A DNA stretch of 64,000 nt. Source: Firmicutes bacterium UBA4916. GTDB taxonomy: Bacteria > Bacillota > Clostridia > Tissierellales > Tepidimicrobiaceae. Each line of letters opens with the position of its first letter. Position 1 is the stretch's first letter. The notes below the pieces were generated by a model. The model was not told where the DNA came from. It ran no database searches and saw nothing but the letters and a program-made list of their open reading frames with translations. Both the position numbers and the translations under genes were made by a program. Below, piece after piece: positions 1-9,367 of this stretch. The DNA is taken from assembly GCA_002398845.1 (NCBI GenBank), contig DHBY01000052.1:1-64000 (forward strand), written 5' to 3'.

Positions 1-180
1 CATTTTATATATACCCCTTTGTAAATATTTAGAACAGGCTTTCTATTCACATATTTAATTAAGGAAATCCTATAGACTATAAAAACAGTACTGATTATAT
101 ATATACAACATAAGTTCCTATAATCCTTCATTTTTTTAAAAAATTTTTAAAACTTTGTTAAAATAGTTAAATTTATATAT

Positions 181-217
181 TAGGAAAGAAAAGAAGTGTT
201 GAGTATGCAACACTTCT
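181..217 (-). terminator. Rho-independent terminator after ppsR
   Basis: A perfect 10-bp stem (192-201 with 208-217, 6-nt loop) is followed on the minus strand by a U-rich stretch at 181-191. It overlaps the ppsR stop codon and ends the glyQ-glyS-ccpN-ppsR unit. The AT-rich bases 1-180 hold no gene or signal that I recognise. Confidence 0.8.
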
Positions 218-1043
218 AATCTAATATTTCTTCACCAAAGTTTTTCTTCATACGATCTATTACTATGCCGGCAGTTTCTTCTACTGCCTTATTAGATACA
301 TCTATTACCTTACAATTTAGCTTTTCCATTATTTTCTTAGAATATTCAAGTTCTAGTTTTATTCTTTCTATACTTGCATAGTTAGCATTATTGCTTAGCC
401 CCAAGGATTTGAGTCTTTCTTGTCTTATTTCGTTTAGCTTAAAAGGATTGGCAATAAGTCCAAAAACCCTTCTAACATCTTTTAAGAACAATTCTTCAGG
501 AGCAGGCACTTCTGGAACTAATGGTACATTGGCTACCTTAAAGTTTTTATGTGCTAAATACATACTCAAAGGGGTTTTTGAAGTCCTTGATACTCCCACC
601 AATACAATATCGGCTTTTTTAATCCCTCTTGTATCCTTCCCATCATCGTATTTTACAGCAAATTCTACAGCTTCTACTTTTCTAAAATATTTTTCATCTA
701 ATCTCCTTATAAGCCCTGATTCCCTTTTTGGCCCATATCCTAATACCTCTTCTAGTGCATTTAATGCTGGAGTCATCAAATCAACTACTGGAATATTGAA
801 CTTCTTTCCCATTTCAATTATAAAATTCCTTAACCTTTCAATAACTATCGTATATATTATTATACTTTTTTCATGTTCTGCTTCTTCAAAAACTTCTTGG
901 ATTTGTTCTTCATAAGTTATATAGGGAAATCTTCTTACCTCGCATCTTTCAGGGTCAAATTGGCTTACTGCTGCTCTTGCTACTTGTTCTCCAGTTTCTC
1001 CAATGGAATCTGATAATACATATATTGTAATACTCTTGTCCAT
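216..1043 (-). CDS. ppsR: PpsR/PDRP-type bifunctional kinase/pyrophosphorylase
   Basis: This 275-aa protein belongs to the DUF299 family. Members phosphorylate and dephosphorylate a threonine of pyruvate, phosphate dikinase or PEP synthase, using ADP and phosphate, and so control pyruvate/PEP exchange in the cytoplasm. The family P-loop GVSRTSKT lies at residues 150-157, and the length is normal for the family (about 270). An ATG start follows a strong AGGGGGG ribosome site. It lies 11 bp after ccpN, the same pairing as ccpN-yqfL in B. subtilis. No PPDK or PEP synthase gene lies in this window, so which of the two is the target is inferred only from the family. Confidence 0.93.
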   Translation of the reverse strand: MDKSITIYVLSDSIGETGEQVARAAVSQFDPERCEVRRFPYITYEEQIQEVFEEAEHEKSIIIYTIVIERLRNFIIEMGKKFNIPVVDLMTPALNALEEVLGYGPKRESGLIRRLDEKYFRKVEAVEFAVKYDDGKDTRGIKKADIVLVGVSRTSKTPLSMYLAHKNFKVANVPLVPEVPAPEELFLKDVRRVFGLIANPFKLNEIRQERLKSLGLSNNANYASIERIKLELEYSKKIMEKLNCKVIDVSNKAVEETAGIVIDRMKKNFGEEILD

Positions 1044-1054
1044 AACTTCCCCCC

Positions 1055-1699
1055 CTATTCATTATTTCCTAAATCAACAAAAAGTCTAGTAATGGTTGTC
1101 TTTGTAATCCTTCCCACTATCTTATAAGCCTTTTCACCATTCTCTTTTTTTACTTTTTCTACCACTGGAAGGCTATCTACCTCATGGTCTATTAGCTTTA
1201 CAGCTGCTTCTAAAACACTTTCTTCTAAAGTAGTTACTACAATATTAGGCATTCGAGTCATTATTACAGCTACAGGTGTTTTATGTATGTTTAAACCTCC
1301 AATAGCATTTTTTAGGAAATCCTTTCTAGATACAACCCCTGTTAAAAATCCATTGGATGTAACAAAAATAGTGCTTATATCCTCCAAAAACATAGTCACT
1401 ATAGCATCATAAATACTAGTTTCTTCATCTACTATTACTGGTACTGATTTTCTTTCTGATACCATAATCCCTTTAATTTTTTCTGATATAAAGCTAAGGG
1501 TCGTCTTTCCAGTATAAAAATATCCTACCTTTGGTCTAGCATCTAATATCCCTGACATAGTAAGTATGGCTAAGTCTGGACGAAGAGTAGATCTTGTCAA
1601 TTTTAATTTTTTCGCAATATTCTCGCTAGTAATGGGTTGATTATACTTAACAATATCTATAATTTTTTCTTGTCTTTCACTTAATTGAATAAAAATCAC
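1055..1699 (-). CDS. ccpN: CcpN-like transcriptional repressor (HTH + two CBS domains)
   Basis: An N-terminal winged-helix domain (SERQEKIIDIVK, then LTRSTLRPDLAILTMSG) is followed by two CBS domains, the architecture of CcpN, the B. subtilis repressor of gluconeogenic genes. The frame stays open to an ATG at 1759, but those extra residues do not look like the family and lack a ribosome site. A GTG at 1699 gives 214 aa, close to the family length of about 212, and aligns with the family N-terminus. The SD-like sequence AAGGGGTGGTGATT overlaps this GTG, so an ATT at 1690 is also possible. CBS domains suggest adenine-nucleotide sensing. It lies between glyS and ppsR, as in B. subtilis. Confidence 0.88.
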   Translation of the reverse strand: MIFIQLSERQEKIIDIVKYNQPITSENIAKKLKLTRSTLRPDLAILTMSGILDARPKVGYFYTGKTTLSFISEKIKGIMVSERKSVPVIVDEETSIYDAIVTMFLEDISTIFVTSNGFLTGVVSRKDFLKNAIGGLNIHKTPVAVIMTRMPNIVVTTLEESVLEAAVKLIDHEVDSLPVVEKVKKENGEKAYKIVGRITKTTITRLFVDLGNNE

Positions 1700-1754
1700 C
1701 ACCCCTTTTATACAATTATCAATTTCAAATTGACAATTCATACCTGTGGTATCA

Positions 1755-1787
1755 ACCATGAACGCAGTTATTTAATACGTTCATGGT
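1755..1787 (-). repeat. Perfect inverted repeat between glyS and ccpN
   Basis: Two 10-bp arms, ACCATGAACG (1755-1764) and CGTTCATGGT (1778-1787), flank a 13-nt loop. There is no U-tract on the minus strand after it, so it is not a standard terminator. It may be an RNA processing or attenuation hairpin or an operator; the function is not known. Confidence 0.5.
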
Positions 1788-1800
1788 GATATTAATTAAT

Positions 1801-3879
1801 TTATTTAATTAACTTTGATAAATCACAAATCATTAACATGGTCTTAGATATTTTACCTAATAAATTTAATCTATTCTCCCTAATACTTTCGTCCTCTACC
1901 ATTACCATTACATGGTCAAAGAAGTTATCTACTGGCTCTTTTAATACTATAAACTGTTCTAGTGCCTTGGCATATTCTTTTTTATTTAGCCAAGCTAATA
2001 CTTTTTCTTCTATACTGTTGAAAGCCTCATACAGTTCTATTTCCTCTTCTTCTACTAATAAATCCCGCTTTACTTCAGTGGATTTAGATTTTTCAGCTAA
2101 ATTAATAACCCTATTAAATGTTGATAATACTTCTGTCAATCCTTCTTTATTAAGGTATTCATTTAATTTGTCAGCCCTAATCTTTAAATCATAAGCATCA
2201 TCAATTCCCGTACTTATTACTCCATCAACTATATCATATCTAATTCCCATATCTATAAACATATTTTTTATCCTACCATTGAAGAATTGAATAATATCAC
2301 CTTTCACGCTCTTATAGTCAAATACAAGACCATTTTCTTCGACATATATATAAAGTGCAAAATCAATTATATCCCCTAAATTAAGGTTCAACTTTTTATC
2401 TAATATTACATTGATTATGCCTAAGGCTTGCCTTCTAAGGCCATAAGGGTCCTGAGAGCCTGTTGGCTGTATTCCAATAGCAAATGAACCTACTATGGAA
2501 TCTAACTTATCTGCAATGCTAAGTATAGCTCCTGCTGTAGTTGTAGGTAATTCATCTCCTGCAAACCTAGGTAAATATTGCTCATATATAGCGGCGCTTA
2601 CAATTTCGTTTTCTCCTGATTGCTTTGCATATTCCATTCCCATTTTCCCTTGTAATTCAGTAAACTCATCTACCATCTTGGTAACTAAATCTGCCTTGGA
2701 AAGATAAGCAGCCCTTTCTATATTTTTTCTTGTCTCTTCTCCTACCTCTAAATACTCTCCAATCTTTATAGCCAATTTTTGTACTCTTATGGTTTTATCA
2801 TATAATGTACCTAGCTTTTCTTGAAATACAATATATTTTAATTTTTCTACATAGTTTTCTAAAGGAACATCTATATCTTCATAGTAAAAAAACTTTGCAT
2901 CCTCAAGTCTAGCCCCTAGGACCTTTTCATTTCCCCTAATTACCGTTTCTATATGCTCTTCATTACCATTTCTAACGGTAATAAAATAAGGTAATAACCT
3001 ATTTTTATCATTTACTACAGGGAAAAAGCGAAGATGTTCTTTCATTGGAGTTATGATTACATCCTTAGGTAGCTTTAAATATTCTTCCTTTATTCTGCCT
3101 ATTATTGGTGTTGGGTATTCAACTATATTAGTAACTTCATCTAATAGTTCCTCATCTAATAATACGTTTCCACCTTTCTCCTTGGCTAGTTTTTCCGAAC
3201 CGTATTTTATAATCTCTTTTCTTTTCTTTTGATCTACAATACAATAGTTGTCTTTTAGGACATCAAAATATTCATCAACTGATTTAATTTCTATATTTTT
3301 TCTTCCTAAAAATCTATGACCATTAGTCCTGTTCCCTACTGGTATTCCTTCTAAATCAAATGATACTATTCTATCATTAAAGAGGGACACTATCCATCTA
3401 ATTGGTCTAGCAAATCTTAAGTTCTTGCCCCCCCATTTCATGGATTTTGGGAAAACTATGGATTTTATTATATTTGCCATATTTTCTGCCAATACCATTT
3501 CTGTATGCTTACCTTCTTTTATTACATTTCCATATATATATTCTTCACTATTGTGTTCTCTTATAGATATTTGTTCTAATTCTATGCCCTGCCCTTTCAT
3601 AAATCCTTCTAAAGCTTTAGTTGGATTCCCTTGATTATCATATGCAATCCTTTTAGCTGGACCCTTAACCGTTTCTTCTATGGTATCTTGTTTTTCATTT
3701 AAACCATCTATTATTAACACTAATCTTCTAGGAGTTGCATAAAGCTCTATATTTTCATATTTTATTCTTTCATTCTCTAAGACTTTTCTAGTGCTATCTC
3801 CTAATTGTTCTAATGCCGAATTTATAAGCCTTGCTGGCAGTTCTTCTGCTCCTATTTCCAATAAATATTTATTGTTCAT
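1801..3879 (-). CDS. glyS: Glycyl-tRNA synthetase beta subunit
   Basis: This 692-aa protein is the beta subunit of the alpha2beta2 bacterial GlyRS, which contributes tRNA recognition and the C-terminal anticodon-binding domain. The N-terminal signature [11 protein letters not shown] is present, then KSMKWGG and RFARPIRW, an HD-like helical region ([17 protein letters not shown]) and [13 protein letters not shown]. The length matches the family (about 690). The ATG overlaps the end of glyQ by 11 bp, and its ribosome site AAGGGGGAGC lies inside glyQ, so the two subunits are translationally coupled. Confidence 0.98.
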   Translation of the reverse strand: MNNKYLLEIGAEELPARLINSALEQLGDSTRKVLENERIKYENIELYATPRRLVLIIDGLNEKQDTIEETVKGPAKRIAYDNQGNPTKALEGFMKGQGIELEQISIREHNSEEYIYGNVIKEGKHTEMVLAENMANIIKSIVFPKSMKWGGKNLRFARPIRWIVSLFNDRIVSFDLEGIPVGNRTNGHRFLGRKNIEIKSVDEYFDVLKDNYCIVDQKKRKEIIKYGSEKLAKEKGGNVLLDEELLDEVTNIVEYPTPIIGRIKEEYLKLPKDVIITPMKEHLRFFPVVNDKNRLLPYFITVRNGNEEHIETVIRGNEKVLGARLEDAKFFYYEDIDVPLENYVEKLKYIVFQEKLGTLYDKTIRVQKLAIKIGEYLEVGEETRKNIERAAYLSKADLVTKMVDEFTELQGKMGMEYAKQSGENEIVSAAIYEQYLPRFAGDELPTTTAGAILSIADKLDSIVGSFAIGIQPTGSQDPYGLRRQALGIINVILDKKLNLNLGDIIDFALYIYVEENGLVFDYKSVKGDIIQFFNGRIKNMFIDMGIRYDIVDGVISTGIDDAYDLKIRADKLNEYLNKEGLTEVLSTFNRVINLAEKSKSTEVKRDLLVEEEEIELYEAFNSIEEKVLAWLNKKEYAKALEQFIVLKEPVDNFFDHVMVMVEDESIRENRLNLLGKISKTMLMICDLSKLIK

Positions 3880-4759
3880 TTTTTGCTCCCCCTTCTTTTA
3901 ATAGAGGATATCCTAAATTTTCCCTCTGCTCTATGTATTTAGATGCAACTAATTTAGCTAAAGATCTGACTCTACTTATATAGTGAGTCCTTTCTGTTAC
4001 AGATATAGCTCCTCTTGCATCTAGCACATTAAAGGTATGAGAACATTTAAGCACATAATCATAGCTAGGCATAACTAATCCTTCTTCTATGATATTTTTA
4101 GCTTCTTCTTCATATATATCAAATAAAGTTTTAAGGGTGTCTATATTTGCTTTTTCAAAGCTATATACCGAATGTTCATATTCAGCCTTTTTAAATATAT
4201 CTCCATAGGTAATATTCTCATTCCATTTTATGTGGAATATATCATCTACATCTTGAATATACATGGCTATTCTTTCTAAACCATAGGTAAGCTCTGCTGA
4301 TTCTAATTCACAGTTAATACTTCCCACTTGTTGGAAATAAGTAAACTGAGTAATTTCCATGCCATCTAGCCATACTTCCCATCCTAAGCCCCAAGCACCC
4401 AAGGTAGGAGCTTCCCAATTATCTTCAACAAATCTTATATCATGTTTCAATGGATCTATACCTATGACCTTTAAACTTTCTAGGTAAAGGTCTTGTACAT
4501 CATCTGGTGATGGCTTTAATATTACTTGAAGTTGATGGTGTTGATATACTCTATTAGGATTTTCTCCATATCTAGCATCTGCTGGTCTCCTTGATGGTTC
4601 CACATAAACTACTTTCCATGGTTCTGGTCCTAAAGATCTCAAAAAAGTGTGAGGATTCATTGTCCCTGCGCCTTTTTCTACATCATAGGGTTCTAGTATC
4701 GTACATCCTTTGCTGCCCCAATAGTCTAATAATTTCAGCATTAAATCCTGAAAATACAT
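3869..4759 (-). CDS. glyQ: Glycyl-tRNA synthetase alpha subunit
   Basis: This 296-aa class II catalytic subunit forms glycyl-adenylate and charges tRNA-Gly together with GlyS. Typical stretches are [38 protein letters not shown] and [17 protein letters not shown] near the N-terminus and [20 protein letters not shown] in the middle. An AAGGAGG site precedes the ATG. It is the first gene after the glycine T-box, so glycyl-tRNA supply should control the operon. Confidence 0.98.
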   Translation of the reverse strand: MYFQDLMLKLLDYWGSKGCTILEPYDVEKGAGTMNPHTFLRSLGPEPWKVVYVEPSRRPADARYGENPNRVYQHHQLQVILKPSPDDVQDLYLESLKVIGIDPLKHDIRFVEDNWEAPTLGAWGLGWEVWLDGMEITQFTYFQQVGSINCELESAELTYGLERIAMYIQDVDDIFHIKWNENITYGDIFKKAEYEHSVYSFEKANIDTLKTLFDIYEEEAKNIIEEGLVMPSYDYVLKCSHTFNVLDARGAISVTERTHYISRVRSLAKLVASKYIEQRENLGYPLLKEGGAKNEQ

Positions 4760-4790
4760 ATTTAAACCTCCTTATTTACCTTCATTTTAA

Positions 4791-5004
4791 AAACAAAAAA
4801 ACCCTTACATCCCCTATAGGGGCGAAAGGTTACTCCCGCGGTTCCACCCTACTTAATACCAATTTGGTATTCCCTCTATAATTATGCTCAGAAGTGCCTT
4901 TCATCAACACTATTATACTAGGCTCCCACCAACCCTAGCTCGCTTCTATATGCATATTGACTCCTTCCTTCTTCATAGCATGCTTTATTTTAAATCCCTA
5001 TACA
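4791..5004 (-). promoter_or_regulatory. T-box leader of glyQS (glycine)
   Basis: The conserved T-box core AGGGTGGAACCGCG is read on the minus strand at 4837-4850. Upstream is a long Stem I region, and the GGC at 4896-4898 fits a glycine specifier codon. Downstream, CCCC-UAUA-GGGG inside an ACCUU/AAGGGU stem followed by a U run (4791-4800) forms the competing terminator. Uncharged tRNA-Gly should stabilise the antiterminator and allow glyQ-glyS expression. The element is clear; the specifier choice is read by eye. Confidence 0.93.
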
Positions 5005-5010
5005 AATTAT

Positions 5011-5039
5011 AATTTAACAAAAAACTAAAGAGTTGTCAA
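5011..5039 (-). promoter_or_regulatory. Sigma-A promoter of the glyQS T-box operon
   Basis: A perfect -35 TTGACA (5034-5039) is separated by 17 bp from a weaker -10 TAAATT (5011-5016), just before the T-box leader. Confidence 0.6.
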
Positions 5040-5044
5040 TACGG

Positions 5045-5491
5045 TTATTTTTCGTCATCTTCTTGTTCTTCATTCTTAAACTTTATGTTTTTTTCTACTA
5101 AATTATTTACATTGATTATTTCTCCATCTTCTTTTTGAATCTCAATACTACATTTCGATAGTATAGCAGAACTTAAACCAATTAATGCTAAAGGTGCCGA
5201 TATAGCAGTTCCTAATGCTGCTGCAGTTATTGGTATATTCATAATAGTTTTTCCATCTTTACTAATGGTAATCTTGGTTACATTTCCTTTTCTTACTATT
5301 TCCCTCACTTTTTCAGTCATACGTTCACCTTTATCTGAAATATTATCTGTCCAAGTCTTTTGACCTTCTTCAATAAAGATTATAGCTTCCACCACATCAC
5401 CATTGGCATGTTCTATTGCTTCCTTTGCTTCCTTAAAGGTAGCACCAGTTCTAGCTACTACAGTGTCAATTTGTTCTATTGTAATATCCAT
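5045..5491 (-). CDS. DUF4342 protein with N-terminal UBA-like domain
   Basis: The 148-aa protein starts with a UBA/EF-Ts-like helical domain (residues 1-45, EQIDTVVARTGATFKEAKEAIEHANGD split by an ordinary linker). A region of about 75 residues follows that resembles DUF4342: a basic segment (MTEKVREIVRKGNVTKI), a strand pair and a hydrophobic helix (AAALGTAISAPLALIGLSSAIL). The tail is acidic. It begins 2 bp after recO with a GGAGG site inside recO, so it is probably co-expressed with recO. Its function is unknown; the UBA-like part suggests contact with the ribosome or another protein. Confidence 0.75.
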   Translation of the reverse strand: MDITIEQIDTVVARTGATFKEAKEAIEHANGDVVEAIIFIEEGQKTWTDNISDKGERMTEKVREIVRKGNVTKITISKDGKTIMNIPITAAALGTAISAPLALIGLSSAILSKCSIEIQKEDGEIINVNNLVEKNIKFKNEEQEDDEK

Positions 5492-5493
5492 TA

Positions 5494-6252
5494 TTAAACG
5501 CCTCCATTATTTTTCATTGATTTTAGCATGTTTAATGAATTAAATTTTTTTCTGTCTATCTTATTTAATATGTATTCTACCATAATTTCATGTAATTTAA
5601 ACATAACATCTTTAGGAATTTCTATATGCGATAACTTGTCCAATGGTGTATATAATAGGATTTTCATCGCTTTATACATAGGCAAATCCATATTTTCACA
5701 TAAAGGTTCTACAGAAAAACAATTAGAACAAATTATTCCTCCTTGTACTATACTGAATTTAAACTGAGAAAATTTATCTCTTCCACACACTACACATCTA
5801 TCTAAATAAGGTTTATATCCTAAAAAGGAAATATATTTAAGTTCATAGGCTAATATGAATTTTATAAAATCATGATCTAGCTTCGACAATACCTTTAACC
5901 CTTTTTTTAAAAGCAAAAACAATTTCTGATTTTCTTCTTCTTCTAAAGTTGATAAATTCACTAGCTCTAATAGATAAGAGCCATACATCATCCGATTTAT
6001 ATTTTCCCTAATAGGATAAAAGGAATCTATAATATCGGCTTGATTAATATAATAAAAATTCTTGCCTTTAAAGAGATAATAATCATTGTAAGAAAACGGC
6101 TGAGTGTTGGCAATCAATTGAGATTTAGGCTTATAAGCACCTCTTGCCATGGTGCTAATTTTCCCATGTTTTTTTGTAAATATAGTTAATATTTTGCTAG
6201 TCTCTTTAAATCTAAATTCTTTTATCACTATTCCTTCTGTTTTTATATACAT
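5494..6252 (-). CDS. recO: DNA repair protein RecO
   Basis: The 252-aa protein has the RecO layout. The N-terminal OB fold (TEGIVIKEFRFKETSKIL, then ARGAYKPKS) is followed by a helical domain with a zinc-binding pair, C153/C156 (CVVC) and C175/C178 (CSNC). RecO loads RecA onto SSB-coated single-stranded DNA with RecR. An AGGAAGG site precedes the ATG. It lies 15 bp downstream of era, as in many Firmicutes. Confidence 0.96.
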   Translation of the reverse strand: MYIKTEGIVIKEFRFKETSKILTIFTKKHGKISTMARGAYKPKSQLIANTQPFSYNDYYLFKGKNFYYINQADIIDSFYPIRENINRMMYGSYLLELVNLSTLEEEENQKLFLLLKKGLKVLSKLDHDFIKFILAYELKYISFLGYKPYLDRCVVCGRDKFSQFKFSIVQGGIICSNCFSVEPLCENMDLPMYKAMKILLYTPLDKLSHIEIPKDVMFKLHEIMVEYILNKIDRKKFNSLNMLKSMKNNGGV

Positions 6253-6267
6253 ATTATTTATACCTTC

Positions 6268-7152
6268 CTATTTATAGCCAAAATATCGTACCTTTCCTTC
6301 CTTTTCCCTCCAGTTCTTTTCTACTTTTACCCATAGCTGCAGATTAACTTGACTACCTAATAATTTTTCAATATCTATTCTTGCATTTTTGCCAATTGTC
6401 TTTAGCATTTGCCCACCTTTACCAATTACTATTCCTTTATGGGATTCTTTTTCACAATAAATGGTTGCATGAACATCTATTAAATTCTTGTCTTCTCGTT
6501 CAGAAATTTTATCTATATCGACATAGATACCATGAGGTACTTCTTCCTGCAAATTTTCTAAAGCCTTCTCCCTAATTGTCTCTGCAATTATTAATCTTTC
6601 TGGTTGATCTGTAATCATATCATTGGGAAAATATTGAGGCCCTTCTGGTAATATATCTTTTAATAAAGCTATATAACTATCAACATTGGTATCATTTATT
6701 GCCGATATAGGTATAATACTGTAGAACATACCCATATTTTTATATTTGAGTATTAACTGATTTATTTCATCTTTATTTAATTTATCGATTTTATTTATCA
6801 ATAATATAATAGGAGTTTCTATACCCTTTAATTGTTCAATAATATAGCTATCTAACTTACCAGTTTTCATGCTCTCATCTACCATAAAGGTTACAATATC
6901 TACTTCCTCCAATGTGCTTTTTGACACCTTTAACATATATTCTCCTAGTTTGTTTTTAGGCATTTGAATCCCTGGCGTATCTAAAAATACCATCTGGCAT
7001 TCTGATTCTGTATATACTAGTTGAATTTTATTTCTAGTAGTTTGGGGCTTATCAGATATAATAGATATTTTCTCTCCTATTATTCGATTAAGTAATGTAG
7101 ATTTGCCTACATTTGGTCTCCCGACGACCGTTATAAATCCAGATTTATACAC
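6268..7152 (-). CDS. era: GTPase Era
   Basis: The 294-aa protein is a ribosome-assembly GTPase that binds the 3' end of 16S rRNA. The G1 motif GRPNVGKS is at residues 11-18, DTPG at 58-61 and NKID at 120-123. A C-terminal KH domain carries GIVIGKGGQMLKTIG. The start is a GTG seven bases after AGGAG. Its order with cdd, dgkA and ybeY is the classic Firmicute rRNA-maturation cluster. Confidence 0.98.
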   Translation of the reverse strand: MYKSGFITVVGRPNVGKSTLLNRIIGEKISIISDKPQTTRNKIQLVYTESECQMVFLDTPGIQMPKNKLGEYMLKVSKSTLEEVDIVTFMVDESMKTGKLDSYIIEQLKGIETPIILLINKIDKLNKDEINQLILKYKNMGMFYSIIPISAINDTNVDSYIALLKDILPEGPQYFPNDMITDQPERLIIAETIREKALENLQEEVPHGIYVDIDKISEREDKNLIDVHATIYCEKESHKGIVIGKGGQMLKTIGKNARIDIEKLLGSQVNLQLWVKVEKNWREKEGKVRYFGYK

Positions 7153-7171
7153 TTTATCACTCCTATAACTT

Positions 7172-7561
7172 TTATTTCAAATCTTCTGGCCCAAAACTGT
7201 GGGGTAGTAAATCACCTAATTTATATTCTTTATAGTCATCTTCGGAATTAGCCACTATAATAGCAGCATCCTTGCCAAATTCTCTTATTACTTGCCTACA
7301 AACTCCACAGGGATATGTAAAATCCGAATCTCCAACTACTGCTATAGCTTTTATCTTTGTATGACCTTCTGATACAGCTTTAAATATAGCAGTTCTTTCT
7401 GCACATATGGTGGGGGAATAGGAGGCAATCTCAATATTACATCCTGTGAAAACCTCTCCATCTTCTGTTAAAACTGCAGCACCAACTCTAAATTTCGAAT
7501 AAGGAACATAAGCTTTTTGTTGTGCTTCTAAAGCTTTTCGTATTAATTCTTTCTTTTCCAT
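7172..7561 (-). CDS. cdd: Cytidine deaminase
   Basis: This 129-aa zinc enzyme deaminates cytidine and deoxycytidine to uridine forms in pyrimidine salvage. Zinc ligands C53, C85 and C88 lie in CAER and PCGVC, and E55 is the proton-shuttling glutamate. The frame extends to a GTG at 7570, but that codon overlaps the ribosome site AGGGGTGG, so the ATG at 7561 is preferred. It sits next to era. Confidence 0.97.
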   Translation of the reverse strand: MEKKELIRKALEAQQKAYVPYSKFRVGAAVLTEDGEVFTGCNIEIASYSPTICAERTAIFKAVSEGHTKIKAIAVVGDSDFTYPCGVCRQVIREFGKDAAIIVANSEDDYKEYKLGDLLPHSFGPEDLK

Positions 7562-7590
7562 AGAAACCACCCCTAATCTTCCTTTATTTG

Positions 7591-8640
7591 CTATTCAATA
7601 TCTATATTTGGCCTGGTATTTACAACCTGTATCCATGTGACTCCAGGATTTAAAACTATTTCGTTTCCTTTTTCATCATAATAATAGGTTTTACTATTTC
7701 TAGATTTTTTTGACCATTTAATATCTATACCCTTACCATTAGTTATATATTTACCCTTTCCCTCACCTATTAAATCTATTGAAAGCCTTCCTTCATTGTC
7801 AATAACTTTAGTTTTTGCTTCTTGTATAATAATATTCTTTGCTTTGACTGGTAAGTTTTCTAGTTCATCATAATGGCCTTTACCATCCTTTTTACGATAG
7901 TATGTTTTTTCTTCTTCATTATAAGTATAAAGGGTTGTGTTGTTTTTATAATAATTAATAAGTATTTTATTAGCTGAAAATCCTTCTATATCCGTATCAT
8001 CTTCATGAAACTTAAACCCCTTATAGTCTCCATTGGGTTTATAACCCCTTTCCTCCCCAGTTTTTCGAATTGCCTCCATGCTTGTATAGGTATTATGAGG
8101 GGCTTTTTTACCTACTTTATTGTTCTTCCATAGCACCTTATTTGAACTAGATAGTCCGTCTATATCTGCGATTTTCAATTGGATTATGTCTTGTTTTGCC
8201 CTAGCACTTCCTCCAACTCTTACATATATAGGATCATATTCAAGTAAGGTCGTTACGAAATAGGGCCTAGAGCTTCTTACTGGGCCTATGGATTCTGGTT
8301 CATTTATTAAATATATTCCCATATATCTAGTATAAGGAGCCTCTACCATAAATTCATATACAATTTCTGCTTGACTAAGGCCAGATTGCCATCTTGCCTT
8401 CGGATGATTATCAAACATTATAGCAATAGGTCTTCTATTTACTTTGTCCTCTGGTGCATATAACCCACTTATAGGAGATGGTATACCTTCTTTTTCTTCT
8501 TTAATTTCTTCCTCTTCTATATCCTCTATTGTATTTTCTTCCTTTAAAATTTCATCTTCTATTTCTGTTATATCATCTTTTTTACATCCGCATAATAAGC
8601 TTAGCGATAAAATCATTAAAATGATTATAAGTTTTTTCAT
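7591..8640 (-). CDS. DUF3048 (YerB-type) lipoprotein
   Basis: The 349-aa protein starts with a lipoprotein signal peptide and a lipobox ending at C19 (LLCGC), followed by an acidic Glu-rich linker (about residues 25-52). The rest matches the DUF3048/YerB family: RRPIAIMFDNHPKARWQSGL, RYMGIYL, IGPVRSSRPYF and the C-terminal NPGVTWIQVV. Family members are surface lipoproteins of unknown role. An AGGGGGATGG site precedes the ATG. It is inserted between cdd and the dgkA fusion, where B. subtilis has no such gene. Confidence 0.88.
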   Translation of the reverse strand: MKKLIIILMILSLSLLCGCKKDDITEIEDEILKEENTIEDIEEEEIKEEKEGIPSPISGLYAPEDKVNRRPIAIMFDNHPKARWQSGLSQAEIVYEFMVEAPYTRYMGIYLINEPESIGPVRSSRPYFVTTLLEYDPIYVRVGGSARAKQDIIQLKIADIDGLSSSNKVLWKNNKVGKKAPHNTYTSMEAIRKTGEERGYKPNGDYKGFKFHEDDTDIEGFSANKILINYYKNNTTLYTYNEEEKTYYRKKDGKGHYDELENLPVKAKNIIIQEAKTKVIDNEGRLSIDLIGEGKGKYITNGKGIDIKWSKKSRNSKTYYYDEKGNEIVLNPGVTWIQVVNTRPNIDIE

Positions 8641-8654
8641 CTTCCATCCCCCTA

Positions 8655-9359
8655 TTATCCTATTATTTGAAATACTAATATTCCAACTAATATTCCTAGT
8701 AAGGCTCCAGATATTACTTCGAACAAGCTATGTATTTTCCCTTCTATCCTACTTTCTCCTACCAAAAAAGCCATAAAATAAGAGAGAGTTGATACAAGCA
8801 TGTTATCGGCTAGAAATGCTATTATAGTGGCAATACAAAAAGATACTGCTGCATGGCCGCTAACAATGCCACCTTGAAAAGGTGTGCCCTTTCCTTTATA
8901 AAATCTACTTTTTATGCCAATGGTTAATAATATTACCAAGGCTAATGCTACAAAAGTTAAATAGATAGGGGAGTTTTTTATCTTAAATAATACACGATTC
9001 GTATAAGGATTTAGCCTATCGAAAAATAGCAAGTAGCCTACTATTAACGAGTTAATGGCTGCTATTAATACAGCTCCTGCAGCTATATCTTTTGCTAAAC
9101 GTGCCAAAGGATGAAAATCATCTGTAATCAAATCCACTGTCTTTTCTATAGCTGTATTTATCATCTCTGTTATTAATACAAGAGCTATAGCAAAAAACAA
9201 TATTAATAGCTCAACCTTTGAAAAATCAAAGAACAAACTCGATAAAATAACTATAATTGCTATTACTAAATGAACTTTCATGTTTCTTTCAGTTTTTAAA
9301 GTATATATTATGCCAGACACTGCATAATTAAAACTTTCTATTAGAGATCTTGACTTCAT
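8655..9359 (-). CDS. DgkA-type lipid kinase fused to a PAP2 phosphatase domain
   Basis: Residues 1-115 are an undecaprenol/diacylglycerol kinase domain with E65, N68 and E72 in ITEMINTAIE and three membrane helices. Residues 130-234 carry a PAP2 acid-phosphatase domain: KGKGTP (155-160), SGHA (167-170) and R204 to H210 in SRIEGKIH. The two halves have opposite chemistry on lipid phosphates, as in a recycling pair for undecaprenol or undecaprenyl phosphate. B. subtilis has only the kinase at this position. The 234-aa product should sit in the cytoplasmic membrane. The substrate is inferred from the families. Confidence 0.9.
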   Translation of the reverse strand: MKSRSLIESFNYAVSGIIYTLKTERNMKVHLVIAIIVILSSLFFDFSKVELLILFFAIALVLITEMINTAIEKTVDLITDDFHPLARLAKDIAAGAVLIAAINSLIVGYLLFFDRLNPYTNRVLFKIKNSPIYLTFVALALVILLTIGIKSRFYKGKGTPFQGGIVSGHAAVSFCIATIIAFLADNMLVSTLSYFMAFLVGESRIEGKIHSLFEVISGALLGILVGILVFQIIG

Positions 9360-9367
9360 TTTTTATA

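Noticed and set aside
1755..1787. The glyS-ccpN palindrome as a terminator
   Set aside because: It has no U-tract on the minus strand and would cut the ccpN-ppsR part from its promoter.
1801..3879. Several plus-strand frames of 60-120 codons over glyS
   Set aside because: They are antisense shadows without ribosome sites or recognisable domains. The same holds for all other antisense frames in the window.
4591..4881. A 96-codon plus-strand frame over glyQ and the T-box
   Set aside because: It lies antisense to a clear gene and a clear riboswitch, and no ribosome site precedes it.
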